64,000 nt of DNA, taken from the NCBI GenBank assembly GCA_002350525.1, contig DEFA01000013.1:1363-65362 (forward strand), written 5' to 3'. How positions within the stretch are numbered: position 1 is the first letter of the stretch; every line of letters starts with the position of its first letter. Both the position numbers and the translations under genes were made by a program. This document shows positions 18,509 to 27,373 of this stretch, one piece after another. The notes under the pieces were generated by a model. The model had not been told where the DNA came from, did not search any database, and saw only the letters and a list, made by a program, of their open reading frames with translations. This stretch comes from Lachnospiraceae bacterium UBA2864. Lineage in GTDB: Bacteria > Bacillota > Clostridia > Lachnospirales > Lachnospiraceae.

Positions 18509-18521
18509 GGAGGATGTAGTA

Positions 18522-18707
18522 ATGGCACTTGGAATAATCATACTTGTTGTATTGACGTTAATTCTCGTGGCTTTTAAATATCTGGTCAGATATGTAGTAA
18601 ACAGAACTGTTGATAAAGCAGGTGATGCGATACATAATGCCATGGCTCAAAAGAAGAACCAGACTCTGATGAATCAATCAGAAAATCTTGCAGACAGATA
18701 TAAGTAA
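18522..18707 (+). CDS. Small single-pass membrane protein
   Basis: A 61-residue product with one N-terminal transmembrane helix (residues 3-25) and an amphipathic tail rich in Lys, Gln and Asn. The ribosome site (AAGGAGG) is strong and the gene lies 13 bases after the preceding one, so it is likely expressed. No family is recognised. Confidence 0.65.
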   Translation: MALGIIILVVLTLILVAFKYLVRYVVNRTVDKAGDAIHNAMAQKKNQTLMNQSENLADRYK

Positions 18708-18749
18708 ATCATAAAACTTATATATTTGATTAACGAAGGAAGAATTAGT

Positions 18750-20375
18750 ATGAAGAAGGTACATTTTTTATCAATAGCGTTCAGAGTTATGCTTCTGCTG
18801 GCAGTAACTTTTTCAATTACAGGATGTAAAAAAGGTTCGGATGTCTTGAACGAACAAATAGAGGAGATGGCTGGACCTCGAAAGACTGAAGCTACAGCGG
18901 AACCTGCTGCAGAACATCAAAATGAAGAGGCTTTAGACAATTCGGAAGCGGTCGAAGATGAGGATATGATCAAAGCGGAAGAGACAGATGTTAATCTGTC
19001 TGAAAAGGCTGTTGAAAATCCTATTTTTGTGAAAGGTTTCAGCCCGGCTGGTCAGAACTGCACAATATATGATTTTTATTATCTCGACCTCGATACGGAA
19101 CAGATGAAGAAATTTTTTAGTTTTGAATGTAAAGATGTACATTTTCATGAGGATATAGAAAACCGTATAAAGGTCAGGGATTTTACAGGAAACCTGAAAA
19201 CTTATGATGCGATTATTCGTTCGGATATGCTCTTTAATGAGGATATGACAGCTGTAGCTGTAAAATGGCAGGAACCGGATCTGTCATCTCATGTGGGTTG
19301 GTGTGATGCTGACGGAAATGTTACCGATGTTACAGCTATGATATATAATCAGAATTCTGATTTTGATAAGCTTCCTCAAAATCAATATCCTCTTTTTGGC
19401 CCGGATAATTCTCTGTGGTTTTATGATTATAATATGGAATCGTACAGAAAATATAATATTGGCACCGGGAAAGTTGAAGATCCTGCGGAACCGATAAGCA
19501 TAGCATACACAGATTTTTTAGAGGTCGTATATGGTGAAGATACTATCAGATACAATAACATGGGTTCTGGTAGTCTGCACTATTCAAGGAACAGTATACA
19601 AAAATACAATTATGTTAATGAGCATGACCAATATACTGATCTGATTCCAAATACTGACTGGAGCATACAGAATGTTGCATATTCCGGAGGAAAGATAGTT
19701 TTTGATGCAGTAAGAGGCAATGAGTATAAGGTGTTTCTTATAGAGAATATGAATGGAGTCAGTGAGCCAAGAGCTATATATTCTGAACAGGCTTCAGGAA
19801 CAGGAGCCAATCCATTGCTTCTTTTCTGGAGGGATCCGGAATTGAGGAGTAAAGGGGTGGCATGGACACAGAAGGCAGATGAACCTGAACAGGTTATTGA
19901 GGATGATCAGTTAAAGGGAAAAGAAGCGTTCTTTAATTGTGGCAAAATCTATGTTGATAGTGACAAATTGCTGCACATAGATGAAAAATTCTTTGGGATG
20001 ACATACGACGAACTTGGACAGGAACTGAATATGTCTATTCCTGAACCTACGGATTTTCCGGATTGGAATATGGAGCTGCAAAGCTGTGATATCAATATAG
20101 GTGGAGAAAACATTCGATTGATATTCCAGGATTATAAACTTGTAGTGGTGGATTATGAATATCGAGGCCGATTTGATGAGGAACAGTGGAAAAACTTATG
20201 CGATAAGACAGAAATAAATGGTTATAGGGATACATTTGATGAGACTAAAGACAGGGGATATCTGGATCCGGGAAGCGGTATCAGTTATTACTATATAAAC
20301 TATGATTATGAGCGATATGGTCGAGGAGATATCATGGTTGAAAAATATTACTGGACAAAAATGAATTGGGATTGA
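18750..20375 (+). CDS. Lipoprotein of unknown function (541 residues)
   Basis: The ATG at 18750 follows GAAGGAAG. The N-terminus is a lipoprotein signal peptide with the lipobox ITGC near residue 28, so the mature protein should be tethered outside the cell membrane. A 60-residue Glu/Ala/Thr-rich spacer follows. The rest looks like a beta-rich repeat fold with several YxxD and WxxP motifs, and ends in an aromatic stretch. I do not recognise the family. It is followed 33 bases later by another lipoprotein gene. Confidence 0.65.
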   Translation: MKKVHFLSIAFRVMLLLAVTFSITGCKKGSDVLNEQIEEMAGPRKTEATAEPAAEHQNEEALDNSEAVEDEDMIKAEETDVNLSEKAVENPIFVKGFSPAGQNCTIYDFYYLDLDTEQMKKFFSFECKDVHFHEDIENRIKVRDFTGNLKTYDAIIRSDMLFNEDMTAVAVKWQEPDLSSHVGWCDADGNVTDVTAMIYNQNSDFDKLPQNQYPLFGPDNSLWFYDYNMESYRKYNIGTGKVEDPAEPISIAYTDFLEVVYGEDTIRYNNMGSGSLHYSRNSIQKYNYVNEHDQYTDLIPNTDWSIQNVAYSGGKIVFDAVRGNEYKVFLIENMNGVSEPRAIYSEQASGTGANPLLLFWRDPELRSKGVAWTQKADEPEQVIEDDQLKGKEAFFNCGKIYVDSDKLLHIDEKFFGMTYDELGQELNMSIPEPTDFPDWNMELQSCDINIGGENIRLIFQDYKLVVVDYEYRGRFDEEQWKNLCDKTEINGYRDTFDETKDRGYLDPGSGISYYYINYDYERYGRGDIMVEKYYWTKMNWD

Positions 20376-20408
20376 TCGTTTGCTGATGAATCGAATATGG
20401 AGGCCGAG

Positions 20409-21224
20409 ATGAAAAGAAAATATATAGGAGCAGCAGTATTATCAGTTTTCCTCTGCCTATTACTTGCCGGATGTGGTGAAAACAAAACGGAGAAAGGAAT
20501 AGATGCATGTGTTGAAGCATTTTATAAAACTTTCGATGGTTCTGTAATCTCATATGATGCAAAGGTTTATGAGCAGGGAAAACTGAATCATACAGCGCAA
20601 GGGGAAGGAAAGATTGATCTGGATAATGGCATATGTGAGTTTACTGTCATTACAGATGATGGAGATGAGGGACGTTATTCATACGAAGATAAAAAAGTAA
20701 ATAATAATGAAATGAGAGAATTTGATAAGTTTCTCTATAATATGAATCATGGTGAATATAAAGTTGTAGGTCTTCAGAATTCAATTATATGTTCACTGGT
20801 ATCAGAGCCTCAGTTAAATATTGATGAGTATATATTCGATTCGGAAGAACGCCGGGAACAGAGGGAGTCGATACTTGCCCAATATAGACAAGTACTTTTT
20901 ACGGATGCTGAGATATATAACATTTTTAATTGCGATACCATAGAAGCAGGGAATGGAACAACGTACGTATTTACACTAAATCAGGATAATTACCCAAAGA
21001 TAATGGCAAAGCTTAAGGTTGAAACCCTAATGAAAAATGGTTCTGATGAGGAATTGATAAGCAAGTATGAATCTGAGATTGCGGAAAATATTAGTAGTGA
21101 TAGAGATAAGCTGTATCAACAGATAACAATAGATAAAGAAGGACGTATTACGGAAATAATTTTGGGTGATATTGCAGGCGGACGTAAGCTGGAACTTTAT
21201 CTTCAGTCTGAAGAATCTCATTAA
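20409..21224 (+). CDS. Lipoprotein of unknown function (271 residues)
   Basis: The start at 20409 is set by GGAGG at 20400-20404. The signal peptide ends in the lipobox LLAGC (Cys near 22). The mature part starts with an acidic domain containing a VYEQGKLNHTAQGEGKID strand, and later a long helical region. This resembles small extracellular LolA- or DUF-type lipoproteins only in outline, and I make no family claim. A U-tailed terminator follows directly. Confidence 0.65.
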   Translation: MKRKYIGAAVLSVFLCLLLAGCGENKTEKGIDACVEAFYKTFDGSVISYDAKVYEQGKLNHTAQGEGKIDLDNGICEFTVITDDGDEGRYSYEDKKVNNNEMREFDKFLYNMNHGEYKVVGLQNSIICSLVSEPQLNIDEYIFDSEERREQRESILAQYRQVLFTDAEIYNIFNCDTIEAGNGTTYVFTLNQDNYPKIMAKLKVETLMKNGSDEELISKYESEIAENISSDRDKLYQQITIDKEGRITEIILGDIAGGRKLELYLQSEESH

Positions 21225-21235
21225 TCCTATATGTA

Positions 21236-21265
21236 AAAATGCACCGGTTTCGGTGCATTTTTTCG
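21236..21265 (+). terminator. Intrinsic terminator
   Basis: GCACCG-gttt-CGGTGC (21241-21256) is flanked by AAAAAT and ATTTTTT, a textbook stem with a U-tract. Confidence 0.9.
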
Positions 21266-21304
21266 TTATAATCCCATATTCAGGAGCTTTAAGTGAAAAT
21301 ACTA

Positions 21305-21333
21305 TTGACAAGAACACACTTGATATGTTATAT
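21305..21333 (+). promoter_or_regulatory. Sigma-A-type promoter for the CPBP/GntR operon
   Basis: TTGACA (21305-21310) and TTATAT (21328-21333) are separated by 17 nt. The predicted start of transcription falls inside the palindrome at 21335-21355. Confidence 0.7.
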
Positions 21334-21334
21334 C

Positions 21335-21355
21335 TGTATTACAACAAGTAATACA
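21335..21355. promoter_or_regulatory. Operator palindrome, probable GntR/YtrA-type site
   Basis: TGTATTAC-aacaa-GTAATACA is a perfect 8-bp inverted repeat directly after the -10 box. The operon encodes a YtrA-type GntR regulator, and such regulators often bind sites of this form in their own promoters. Autoregulation is inference. Confidence 0.6.
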
Positions 21356-21421
21356 AACGATACAAATGATACAAAGTGATTGCGGGGCAGTCTCTATTTA
21401 GATATAATACGAGGTGTTGTT

Positions 21422-22351
21422 ATGGAAAAGATGAATAAGAAAAAGGTAATTATATTTACAGTACTTACGCTGGTATTATCAAATGCTTTTGCTGTAGCAG
21501 CAGCTATGATAGCCAAAGGAATCAGTGATCCACTAAAGAGTACTTCATTTTTCAGGACCAGTCTTTCTGTGATGATGTTCATTCCACTCATTATGGCTAT
21601 TGTTGTAAAGGCTGATTTCAGAGGAATGGGTATTAAACCTAGACTCAAGGGAAATGCAAAATGGATAGTTTTCAGTCTTCTGGTTCCGATGCTTCTTACA
21701 GTACTTGCGGCAGCACTGTTCTTTATCATCTTCCCTGATCTTTTCGATATAAACGGTTCTTATTTCAGGGAATACAACAGGCAGATGGGAATGGATGTAG
21801 TTGCCATACTGGAGTCAAAGGGTATGTCTTACAAGGGTTATGTTCTGATAAATGTTATTGGATGCCTGACCTATATCCCATTCTTTAATATGTTTATAGC
21901 TGTCGGTGAAGAGGTTGGCTGGAGAGGTTTCCTCTATCCTGAACTGAGAAAAGGATTTGGAAGAGTTAAGACCTGGATAATAGGTGGAATAATCTGGGGA
22001 GCTTTCCACTTCGGAGCAATGCTGGCAGGTGGATATGAGTACGGATTTGATTATATCGGTGCACCGGTTCTGGGACTGGTAACATTCTGCATCAGCTGCA
22101 TAGCTTTAGGAATACTTCACGAAGTAATATATGACAGAACAAAGAGTATATGGTTCCCGGCATTGTTTCATGGAAGCGTTAACGCAGCTATGACAACAAC
22201 TATGTGCTGCATCAGTGCAGGTAATCCGGAAAAGCTTGCTAAGTATCAGGTTTTAGGTCCGTATGCCAACGGACTTATCTCTGGAATTCCGGTACTCATT
22301 GCAGCGATAATACTCGGTGCTTATGCACTTAAGAAAGATAGAGAAAGGTAA
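21422..22351 (+). CDS. CPBP-family intramembrane metalloprotease
   Basis: The ATG at 21422 (site ACGAGGTG) gives 309 residues with about eight hydrophobic helices. The CPBP/Abi motifs are present in order: EEVGWRGFLYPEL (Glu-Glu-x3-Arg) near residue 168, a FHFGAM segment with the metal-binding His near 198, and HGSVNA (His-x3-Asn) near 252. The family contains CAAX-type and bacteriocin self-immunity proteases. The gene heads an operon with a GntR regulator and a DUF5808-like membrane protein. Confidence 0.88.
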   Translation: MEKMNKKKVIIFTVLTLVLSNAFAVAAAMIAKGISDPLKSTSFFRTSLSVMMFIPLIMAIVVKADFRGMGIKPRLKGNAKWIVFSLLVPMLLTVLAAALFFIIFPDLFDINGSYFREYNRQMGMDVVAILESKGMSYKGYVLINVIGCLTYIPFFNMFIAVGEEVGWRGFLYPELRKGFGRVKTWIIGGIIWGAFHFGAMLAGGYEYGFDYIGAPVLGLVTFCISCIALGILHEVIYDRTKSIWFPALFHGSVNAAMTTTMCCISAGNPEKLAKYQVLGPYANGLISGIPVLIAAIILGAYALKKDRER

Positions 22352-22356
22352 AGATT

Positions 22357-22716
22357 ATGATCATAAAGATAGATGACTATTCTGATGTACCTATCTATAT
22401 GCAGATACGAAATCAGATAGTAATGGGGATATCTTCAGGGGAACTGAAGCCCGGGGAGCAGCTGCCTACAGTCAGGGCGCTGGCGCTTGAAATGGGAATA
22501 AATACAATGACCGTAAGTAAGGTCTATCAGCTTCTTAAATCCGAGGGATATATTCTGACAGACCGTAAGAACGGTGCCCGAGTCAGAGATAATATCAGTA
22601 AATCGGGCGTGCTGAGTGAAGAGAATAAGACGGAACTCCGACGTATTGTGTCGGAGGCCCGTCTTTCAGGCGTATCTAAAAAAGAGCTTCAGAAGCTTAT
22701 TGATGAGTATTATTAA
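22357..22716 (+). CDS. GntR-family regulator, YtrA type
   Basis: At 119 residues it consists of an N-terminal winged helix (YMQIRNQIVMGISSGELKPG, then LPTVRALALEMGINTMTV, then KVYQLLKSEGYI) and a short helical tail, the size expected for YtrA-type regulators rather than full GntR effectors. It starts 5 bases after the protease gene. It may bind the palindrome before the operon. Confidence 0.9.
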   Translation: MIIKIDDYSDVPIYMQIRNQIVMGISSGELKPGEQLPTVRALALEMGINTMTVSKVYQLLKSEGYILTDRKNGARVRDNISKSGVLSEENKTELRRIVSEARLSGVSKKELQKLIDEYY

Positions 22717-22773
22717 ATGTGGCATTTGATCTGTAAGATCGGCTGTCACATTTTCGAATAGAATGGAGTAATT

Positions 22774-24180
22774 ATGAATAATCATATGTTTGATTTAATA
22801 ATGCTTGCGGTAATGGTTCCGACGGCACTCATATTATTCTTTTATGAGTATCCGAAGAAATGGAAGGAAAGAAAACTGATCTACGGTGTCAGGAACCGCG
22901 AGGAATATAAAAACCTCGGTACGGCAGAAAAGGTAGATGAGATTACGGGCAACTGCCGCAGACAGGCGGGAATCATTCTTATAATATCATTTATCATTAT
23001 GGGAATTCTGTGTCTGATTCCCGATTTTACGGTCAGAATGGTTGCCTGGACTCTGTTTGTCATGGTCGATATAGTTATCCTTGTTATTCCTTTTTCAAAG
23101 GGCAACATTGAGATGAAGAATCTTAAGAAGGAGATAGGAATCAACACACAGGGTATATCCTATGCGGAGTTCACCAACGCGGGATCGGTACATGCACTTA
23201 AGTTATCATCACTTATTATTCCGAATATTGTCGGCACTGTTATCTGGATTGCAGCGCTTCTTTTTGACCTGAGTTTATACAAGATCTTCGGCAGAGCGAC
23301 AGACGGAAATTTTGCCGTATCGGGAATGATGGCATCGTTTCTGATTATCGGATATGCTTTTATCCCTGTCGGTATAATGTTCGACAGATTCAGAAATGAA
23401 GTTATCTCGGATGACAGCGATATCAATGCCAACTTTAACAGAGCAAAGAAGAAGAACTGGGCTGATACCAATACCTTCTTGGTGTGGATCAATACGGCTT
23501 TTATCGCATTTACCTTTGGTGCAATGATTTTCTTTGATAGTGAGAAGACATATCTTAGTACGATAATAATATATATGGTTCTCCTTTTACTGGGCATCGG
23601 CCTTTTTGTAAAGAGAAATCTTGCAATAGAGAAACGATACAGAAAGGAAACATCCATTGAAATAGATGATGATGACTACTGGATATTAGGTTCGATATAT
23701 TATAATCCGAATGATAAGAGACTAAATGTAGAGAAACGTGCCGGTGTCGGAGGTACCATCAATTTTGCTCATCCGATAGGAAAGGTAATCGGTGTGTTCA
23801 CTGTGCTGGCAGTCCTGATCTCATTTGTAGTCATTATATGGGCCGCGGTTCTCAGTAAGACTCCGATATCTCTTAAATATGAGGACGGAAAGATAATCTG
23901 CCATCAGATGAGCGATGATTATGTGATTCCGCATGAATCGGTTGAAGAGATAATCATGCTCAGTGGAACAAGAGATCTGAAAATGGCCAGAGTAAGCGGC
24001 TACAGCATGGATCCGGTATATAAAGGTAACTTTACAGTAGAAGGAAAGAGAGGATGCAAGGTCTTCCTTAATTGTGATGTGGATATCTATATCCGACTAA
24101 CCTCGAACGGAAAGACCTATTATATTAACGGTGGAACCGCCGAAGAGACAGAAAATGTTTATCAGAACTTTATCAAATGA
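22774..24180 (+). CDS. DUF5808/DUF1648-like multi-pass membrane protein
   Basis: The 468-residue protein has paired N-terminal helices (about 5-22, 67-105) and further helices near 140-210, 235-290 and 345-370. Between them lies a soluble motif DDDDYWILGSIYYNPNDKR followed by LNVEKRAGVGGTINFAHP, which is the signature I know from DUF5808. A soluble C-terminal domain of about 95 residues follows the last helix. Such proteins are commonly encoded next to YtrA-type GntR regulators. The function is unknown. Confidence 0.75.
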   Translation: MNNHMFDLIMLAVMVPTALILFFYEYPKKWKERKLIYGVRNREEYKNLGTAEKVDEITGNCRRQAGIILIISFIIMGILCLIPDFTVRMVAWTLFVMVDIVILVIPFSKGNIEMKNLKKEIGINTQGISYAEFTNAGSVHALKLSSLIIPNIVGTVIWIAALLFDLSLYKIFGRATDGNFAVSGMMASFLIIGYAFIPVGIMFDRFRNEVISDDSDINANFNRAKKKNWADTNTFLVWINTAFIAFTFGAMIFFDSEKTYLSTIIIYMVLLLLGIGLFVKRNLAIEKRYRKETSIEIDDDDYWILGSIYYNPNDKRLNVEKRAGVGGTINFAHPIGKVIGVFTVLAVLISFVVIIWAAVLSKTPISLKYEDGKIICHQMSDDYVIPHESVEEIIMLSGTRDLKMARVSGYSMDPVYKGNFTVEGKRGCKVFLNCDVDIYIRLTSNGKTYYINGGTAEETENVYQNFIK

Positions 24181-24184
24181 TGCG

Positions 24185-24273
24185 GGTGTCAAAAGTATTT
24201 TTTGACACCATAGCATAAGAAAAGAAGTATAAAGAGAAAGCAGCTCACATTGAGATAATATGAGCTGCTTTTT
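24185..24273. terminator. Hairpin and bidirectional terminator
   Basis: GGTGTCAAAA (24185-24194) pairs with TTTTGACACC (24200-24209) directly after the stop codon. A second stem, AGCAGCTCA (24239-24247) with TGAGCTGCT (24261-24269), is followed by TTTT on the plus strand and by a T-rich run on the minus strand, closing the two convergent genes. Confidence 0.8.
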
Positions 24274-24310
24274 GATTGAATGATTTAATAATAGTCAATA
24301 TTATGAATAA

Positions 24311-26155
24311 TTAAATGCGATGCGTCCGATGTTCTTTTTTAGCTTCATACATCTTCTCGTCGGCCTGTTGTATCAGATCCAGGAGTGTATCGCTATTCTG
24401 GGGTATTGTGGTTATAAAACCCAGACTTGCCGACAGTTTATACGGTTTATCGGCTTTTTTGTTGATATTCTCAAGTCTGCTCATAAGGCGCTTCTTGAAT
24501 TTCTCGGCAAAGTCGTCTCCGGTTCCGAGAACGACGAATTCATCTCCGCCGAATCGTCCGCAGACATTTACGGTTCCGCAGGCTGAACTGATCGCATCGG
24601 CCATGTTTTTAATGGCGATATCACCTTCCTGATGACCGAAGTTATCGTTGATACTCTTAAGCTTATCCATATCCACAAAGCAGACGGTTACGGGACTTGA
24701 TTCCGATACGCATTGCTTTAACAGATATTCCGCATTTTGATTGAATCCGTTTCGGTTATATATTCGACACAGAGGATCCAGAACATTCAGCTTTGAGATG
24801 TTGTCAATAGCATTTCCAAGGCTGAGTGTCATGGTATGACACAGCAGGCTGTTGATCGGAAAATCGTTATTCGTAATTATATAGTAGCCGAGGCATCTCT
24901 GGTTGAAATGCAGTGGTATGTAATAGCTTATATTTCCACCGGTAGTAAGCGGCTCCGGGCGCAGACGGTTACTGTGGAAACGCTTCAGCGAGTGTCGTTC
25001 GCCATCCTTCCATATGAAAGGAGCTGTCATGATAGGAGGATATTCATCCTGGTCTTCAAGATTGGTCACGTTATAGGCATCCTCCCAGTTGTTTACGAGA
25101 CACAGATTAAAGTCGTTGCAGTCGATCGCGCGAAGCACCTGTTCCATGACACCGATACAGTCATCGATTCTCTGTGCACCCGCAAGACCCGCTATAAGAC
25201 GGTTAAGCATATGTATGTTGGTATATATCTGCTCGTAGCGGATATATATGTTTTTCTTAAAATCATCCAGACTTTCGGAGTGTTCATTCGTACAGCCACA
25301 GCTTTCCGAGAAGACAGGTTCGGCAGTCAGTTCGGTTCTCATGGGCTGCTCTTCCTTATTCATAAGACCGAGAAGAATCTCACAGGCCTTAGTTCCTGAA
25401 TAGTAAAGCGGACGGTTAATCGTTGTGAGAGCCGGACATGAATTTATGGAATTAAATGTACAGTCAAATCCGGTTATCATGACGTCTTCAGGAATGCTAT
25501 AGCCCATATGCTGAAGCTTATTCATTGCGGTAAGAGCCATTCCGTCATTTGCACATACGAAAGCGTCGGGAAGACTCATTCCGGAGGCTTTAAAGGCTTC
25601 TATTGCCCTGATTCCGTCGTAGCTCCTGAAAGCACCGTAGAAGAGACGGTTCTCTTCATCAAATTCTATATTATTTTCCGACAGAGCATCTCTGAAAGCT
25701 CTGTATCTTTCCATAGCTTCGGGATTATTCGGAGAACCGGATACATAATTAAAGACTTTAGCACCGTGAACCTTTATGAGATGTTCCACAAGACTCTTCA
25801 TGGCAGTGTAATTGTTTGTGCTGATATCATGAAGAGTTTCTTCACTGCTGCGTTCAAATATAACTGTCGGGGCACCGGATTTTTTGACACGGCTGATGAT
25901 CATCTCGCGGACATCGGGATCCGAAAATGTATTGGCCAAAAGCAGAATGCCATCAAATTTTGAAAGATCGGGGAGTTTATAGATACTGTATTCGCCGATA
26001 TCAAAGTCTTTGCTGTCGGAGACTCCGCCAAATGCAGTAAAATAAGACACATTAAGGTCATGGCTTCTTGCGAAGTCATTTATACCAAGAATGATTCGGT
26101 AAGGATATTCTTCATCAATGCCGGAAACGATAACGGCAATATTCCGTATCTTCAT
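24311..26155 (-). CDS. LacI-type ligand-binding domain fused to a GGDEF diguanylate cyclase
   Basis: The 614-residue protein has no signal peptide or membrane helix. Residues 1-290 look like a periplasmic-binding-protein fold of the LacI family (FDGILLLANTF, then YVSGSPNNPEAMERYRAFRDAL, then PDAFVCANDGMALTAMNKL, then DVMITGFDCT), without a LacI HTH. A middle region (about 290-440) could be a GAF-like or signal-relay part. The C-terminus is a GGDEF domain with LDPLCRIYNRNGFN, VCFVDMDKLKSINDNFGHQEGD and an intact active site GRFGGDEF. It should make c-di-GMP in response to a cytoplasmic small ligand, perhaps a sugar. Confidence 0.85.
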   Translation of the reverse strand: MKIRNIAVIVSGIDEEYPYRIILGINDFARSHDLNVSYFTAFGGVSDSKDFDIGEYSIYKLPDLSKFDGILLLANTFSDPDVREMIISRVKKSGAPTVIFERSSEETLHDISTNNYTAMKSLVEHLIKVHGAKVFNYVSGSPNNPEAMERYRAFRDALSENNIEFDEENRLFYGAFRSYDGIRAIEAFKASGMSLPDAFVCANDGMALTAMNKLQHMGYSIPEDVMITGFDCTFNSINSCPALTTINRPLYYSGTKACEILLGLMNKEEQPMRTELTAEPVFSESCGCTNEHSESLDDFKKNIYIRYEQIYTNIHMLNRLIAGLAGAQRIDDCIGVMEQVLRAIDCNDFNLCLVNNWEDAYNVTNLEDQDEYPPIMTAPFIWKDGERHSLKRFHSNRLRPEPLTTGGNISYYIPLHFNQRCLGYYIITNNDFPINSLLCHTMTLSLGNAIDNISKLNVLDPLCRIYNRNGFNQNAEYLLKQCVSESSPVTVCFVDMDKLKSINDNFGHQEGDIAIKNMADAISSACGTVNVCGRFGGDEFVVLGTGDDFAEKFKKRLMSRLENINKKADKPYKLSASLGFITTIPQNSDTLLDLIQQADEKMYEAKKEHRTHRI

Positions 26156-26307
26156 AGTTATTTACCCATATATTCCCCAATCCCATTGCATACATTACCA
26201 TTTCCTATGATAACATGACAGACTATGTATCATCAAGCGGCATGATATAAAAAAAAGTGGCGAATTATATACGAAATGATAAAATTATATAAGGAGGGCA
26301 AATGCGT

Positions 26308-27249
26308 ATGGGATATATAGATTTACATCTTCATCTTGATGGGGCCGTTACCCCTGATATTGCAAGGCAGCTCGCAGTCCTTCAGGGGATAAAACTTCCT
26401 GAAGAGGATGAAGACCTGCGAAAGCTTCTTATGGTACCGGCAAGCTGTGAAAGTCTGAATGATTTTTTGAAATGCTTCGAACTTCCGCTTTCACTTCTTC
26501 AGACCAGGGAGGGACTCACCGAGGCTGTACGTCTTGTCAGTGATAAACTTATATCTGACGGAGTAGAGTATGCAGAGTTAAGATTCGCGCCACAGCTGCA
26601 TAAGGATAAGGGTATGTCGCAGGAAGATGCGGTAATCGCCGCACTGACCGGACTTGAGAAAACAGGCCTCCATGCAAATCTGATACTGTGCTGCATGCGT
26701 GGAAATGGAAATGAAACGGAAAACTATGAAACTCTGGAGCTGGCTCATAAGTATCTGACGGATGATGGCGGAGTCGTTGCTATAGATCTCGCGGGAGCGG
26801 AGGCGCTCTTTCCGACTTCCGATTACAGAGAGCTTTTTAAGAAAGCTGCTGATTATAATATTCCTTTCACGATACATGCGGGTGAAGCGGACGGACCCGA
26901 GAGCATAAGACTTGCAGTGGAATACGGTGCAAGAAGAATAGGCCACGGAGTGCGTGCCTTTGAAGATATGGAAGTAGTTGAACTTCTGCGTGATAAGGGG
27001 GTTACGCTTGAACTCTGTCCTACAAGTAATCGCATGACAAGGGCGGTTATGAATATGGCCGATTATCCTCTTAGAAGGTTCATGGAAGCGGGAGTAAAAG
27101 TTACTCTTAATACCGATGATCCGGGAATAGAAGGGATTACCTTGGCAGACGAATACCGCCTTATGGAGGAGATTCTGGGACTTACGAAAGAGGAAGAGGA
27201 AATCCTGCTCGAAAATGCGCGAAATGCGGCTTTCTGCTCAAAAAAGTGA
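26308..27249 (+). CDS. Adenosine deaminase family protein
   Basis: The ATG at 26308 lies 9 nt after GGAGGG; the ATG at 26302 is too close to the site. The 313-residue enzyme has the metal ligands in DLHLHLDGAV near residue 6, the helix segment with ELRFAPQLH, the FTIHAGE motif (His), the RRIGHGVRA motif and the catalytic LNTDDPGI near 268. All residues required for zinc binding and deamination of adenosine seem present. It is shorter than typical enzymes at the C-terminus, within family range. Adenine or other aminopurines remain possible substrates. Confidence 0.88.
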   Translation: MGYIDLHLHLDGAVTPDIARQLAVLQGIKLPEEDEDLRKLLMVPASCESLNDFLKCFELPLSLLQTREGLTEAVRLVSDKLISDGVEYAELRFAPQLHKDKGMSQEDAVIAALTGLEKTGLHANLILCCMRGNGNETENYETLELAHKYLTDDGGVVAIDLAGAEALFPTSDYRELFKKAADYNIPFTIHAGEADGPESIRLAVEYGARRIGHGVRAFEDMEVVELLRDKGVTLELCPTSNRMTRAVMNMADYPLRRFMEAGVKVTLNTDDPGIEGITLADEYRLMEEILGLTKEEEEILLENARNAAFCSKK

Positions 27250-27271
27250 AAGAATACACAGAAAACTGATT

Positions 27272-27300
27272 GTGACAAGTCGGTTAACATATGTTATACT
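27272..27300 (+). promoter_or_regulatory. Promoter of the EAL-domain gene
   Basis: GTGACA (27272-27277) and TATACT (27295-27300) are spaced by 17 nt. A palindrome TAACATATGTTA (27285-27296) overlaps the spacer and -10 box and may be an operator. Confidence 0.55.
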
Positions 27301-27373
27301 TAATGTGTATGGGGTTAACGATATACTGGTTTTTCAGCTATATTGAGCGAAGCGTGTTTTAGGGGTAGTGTTT

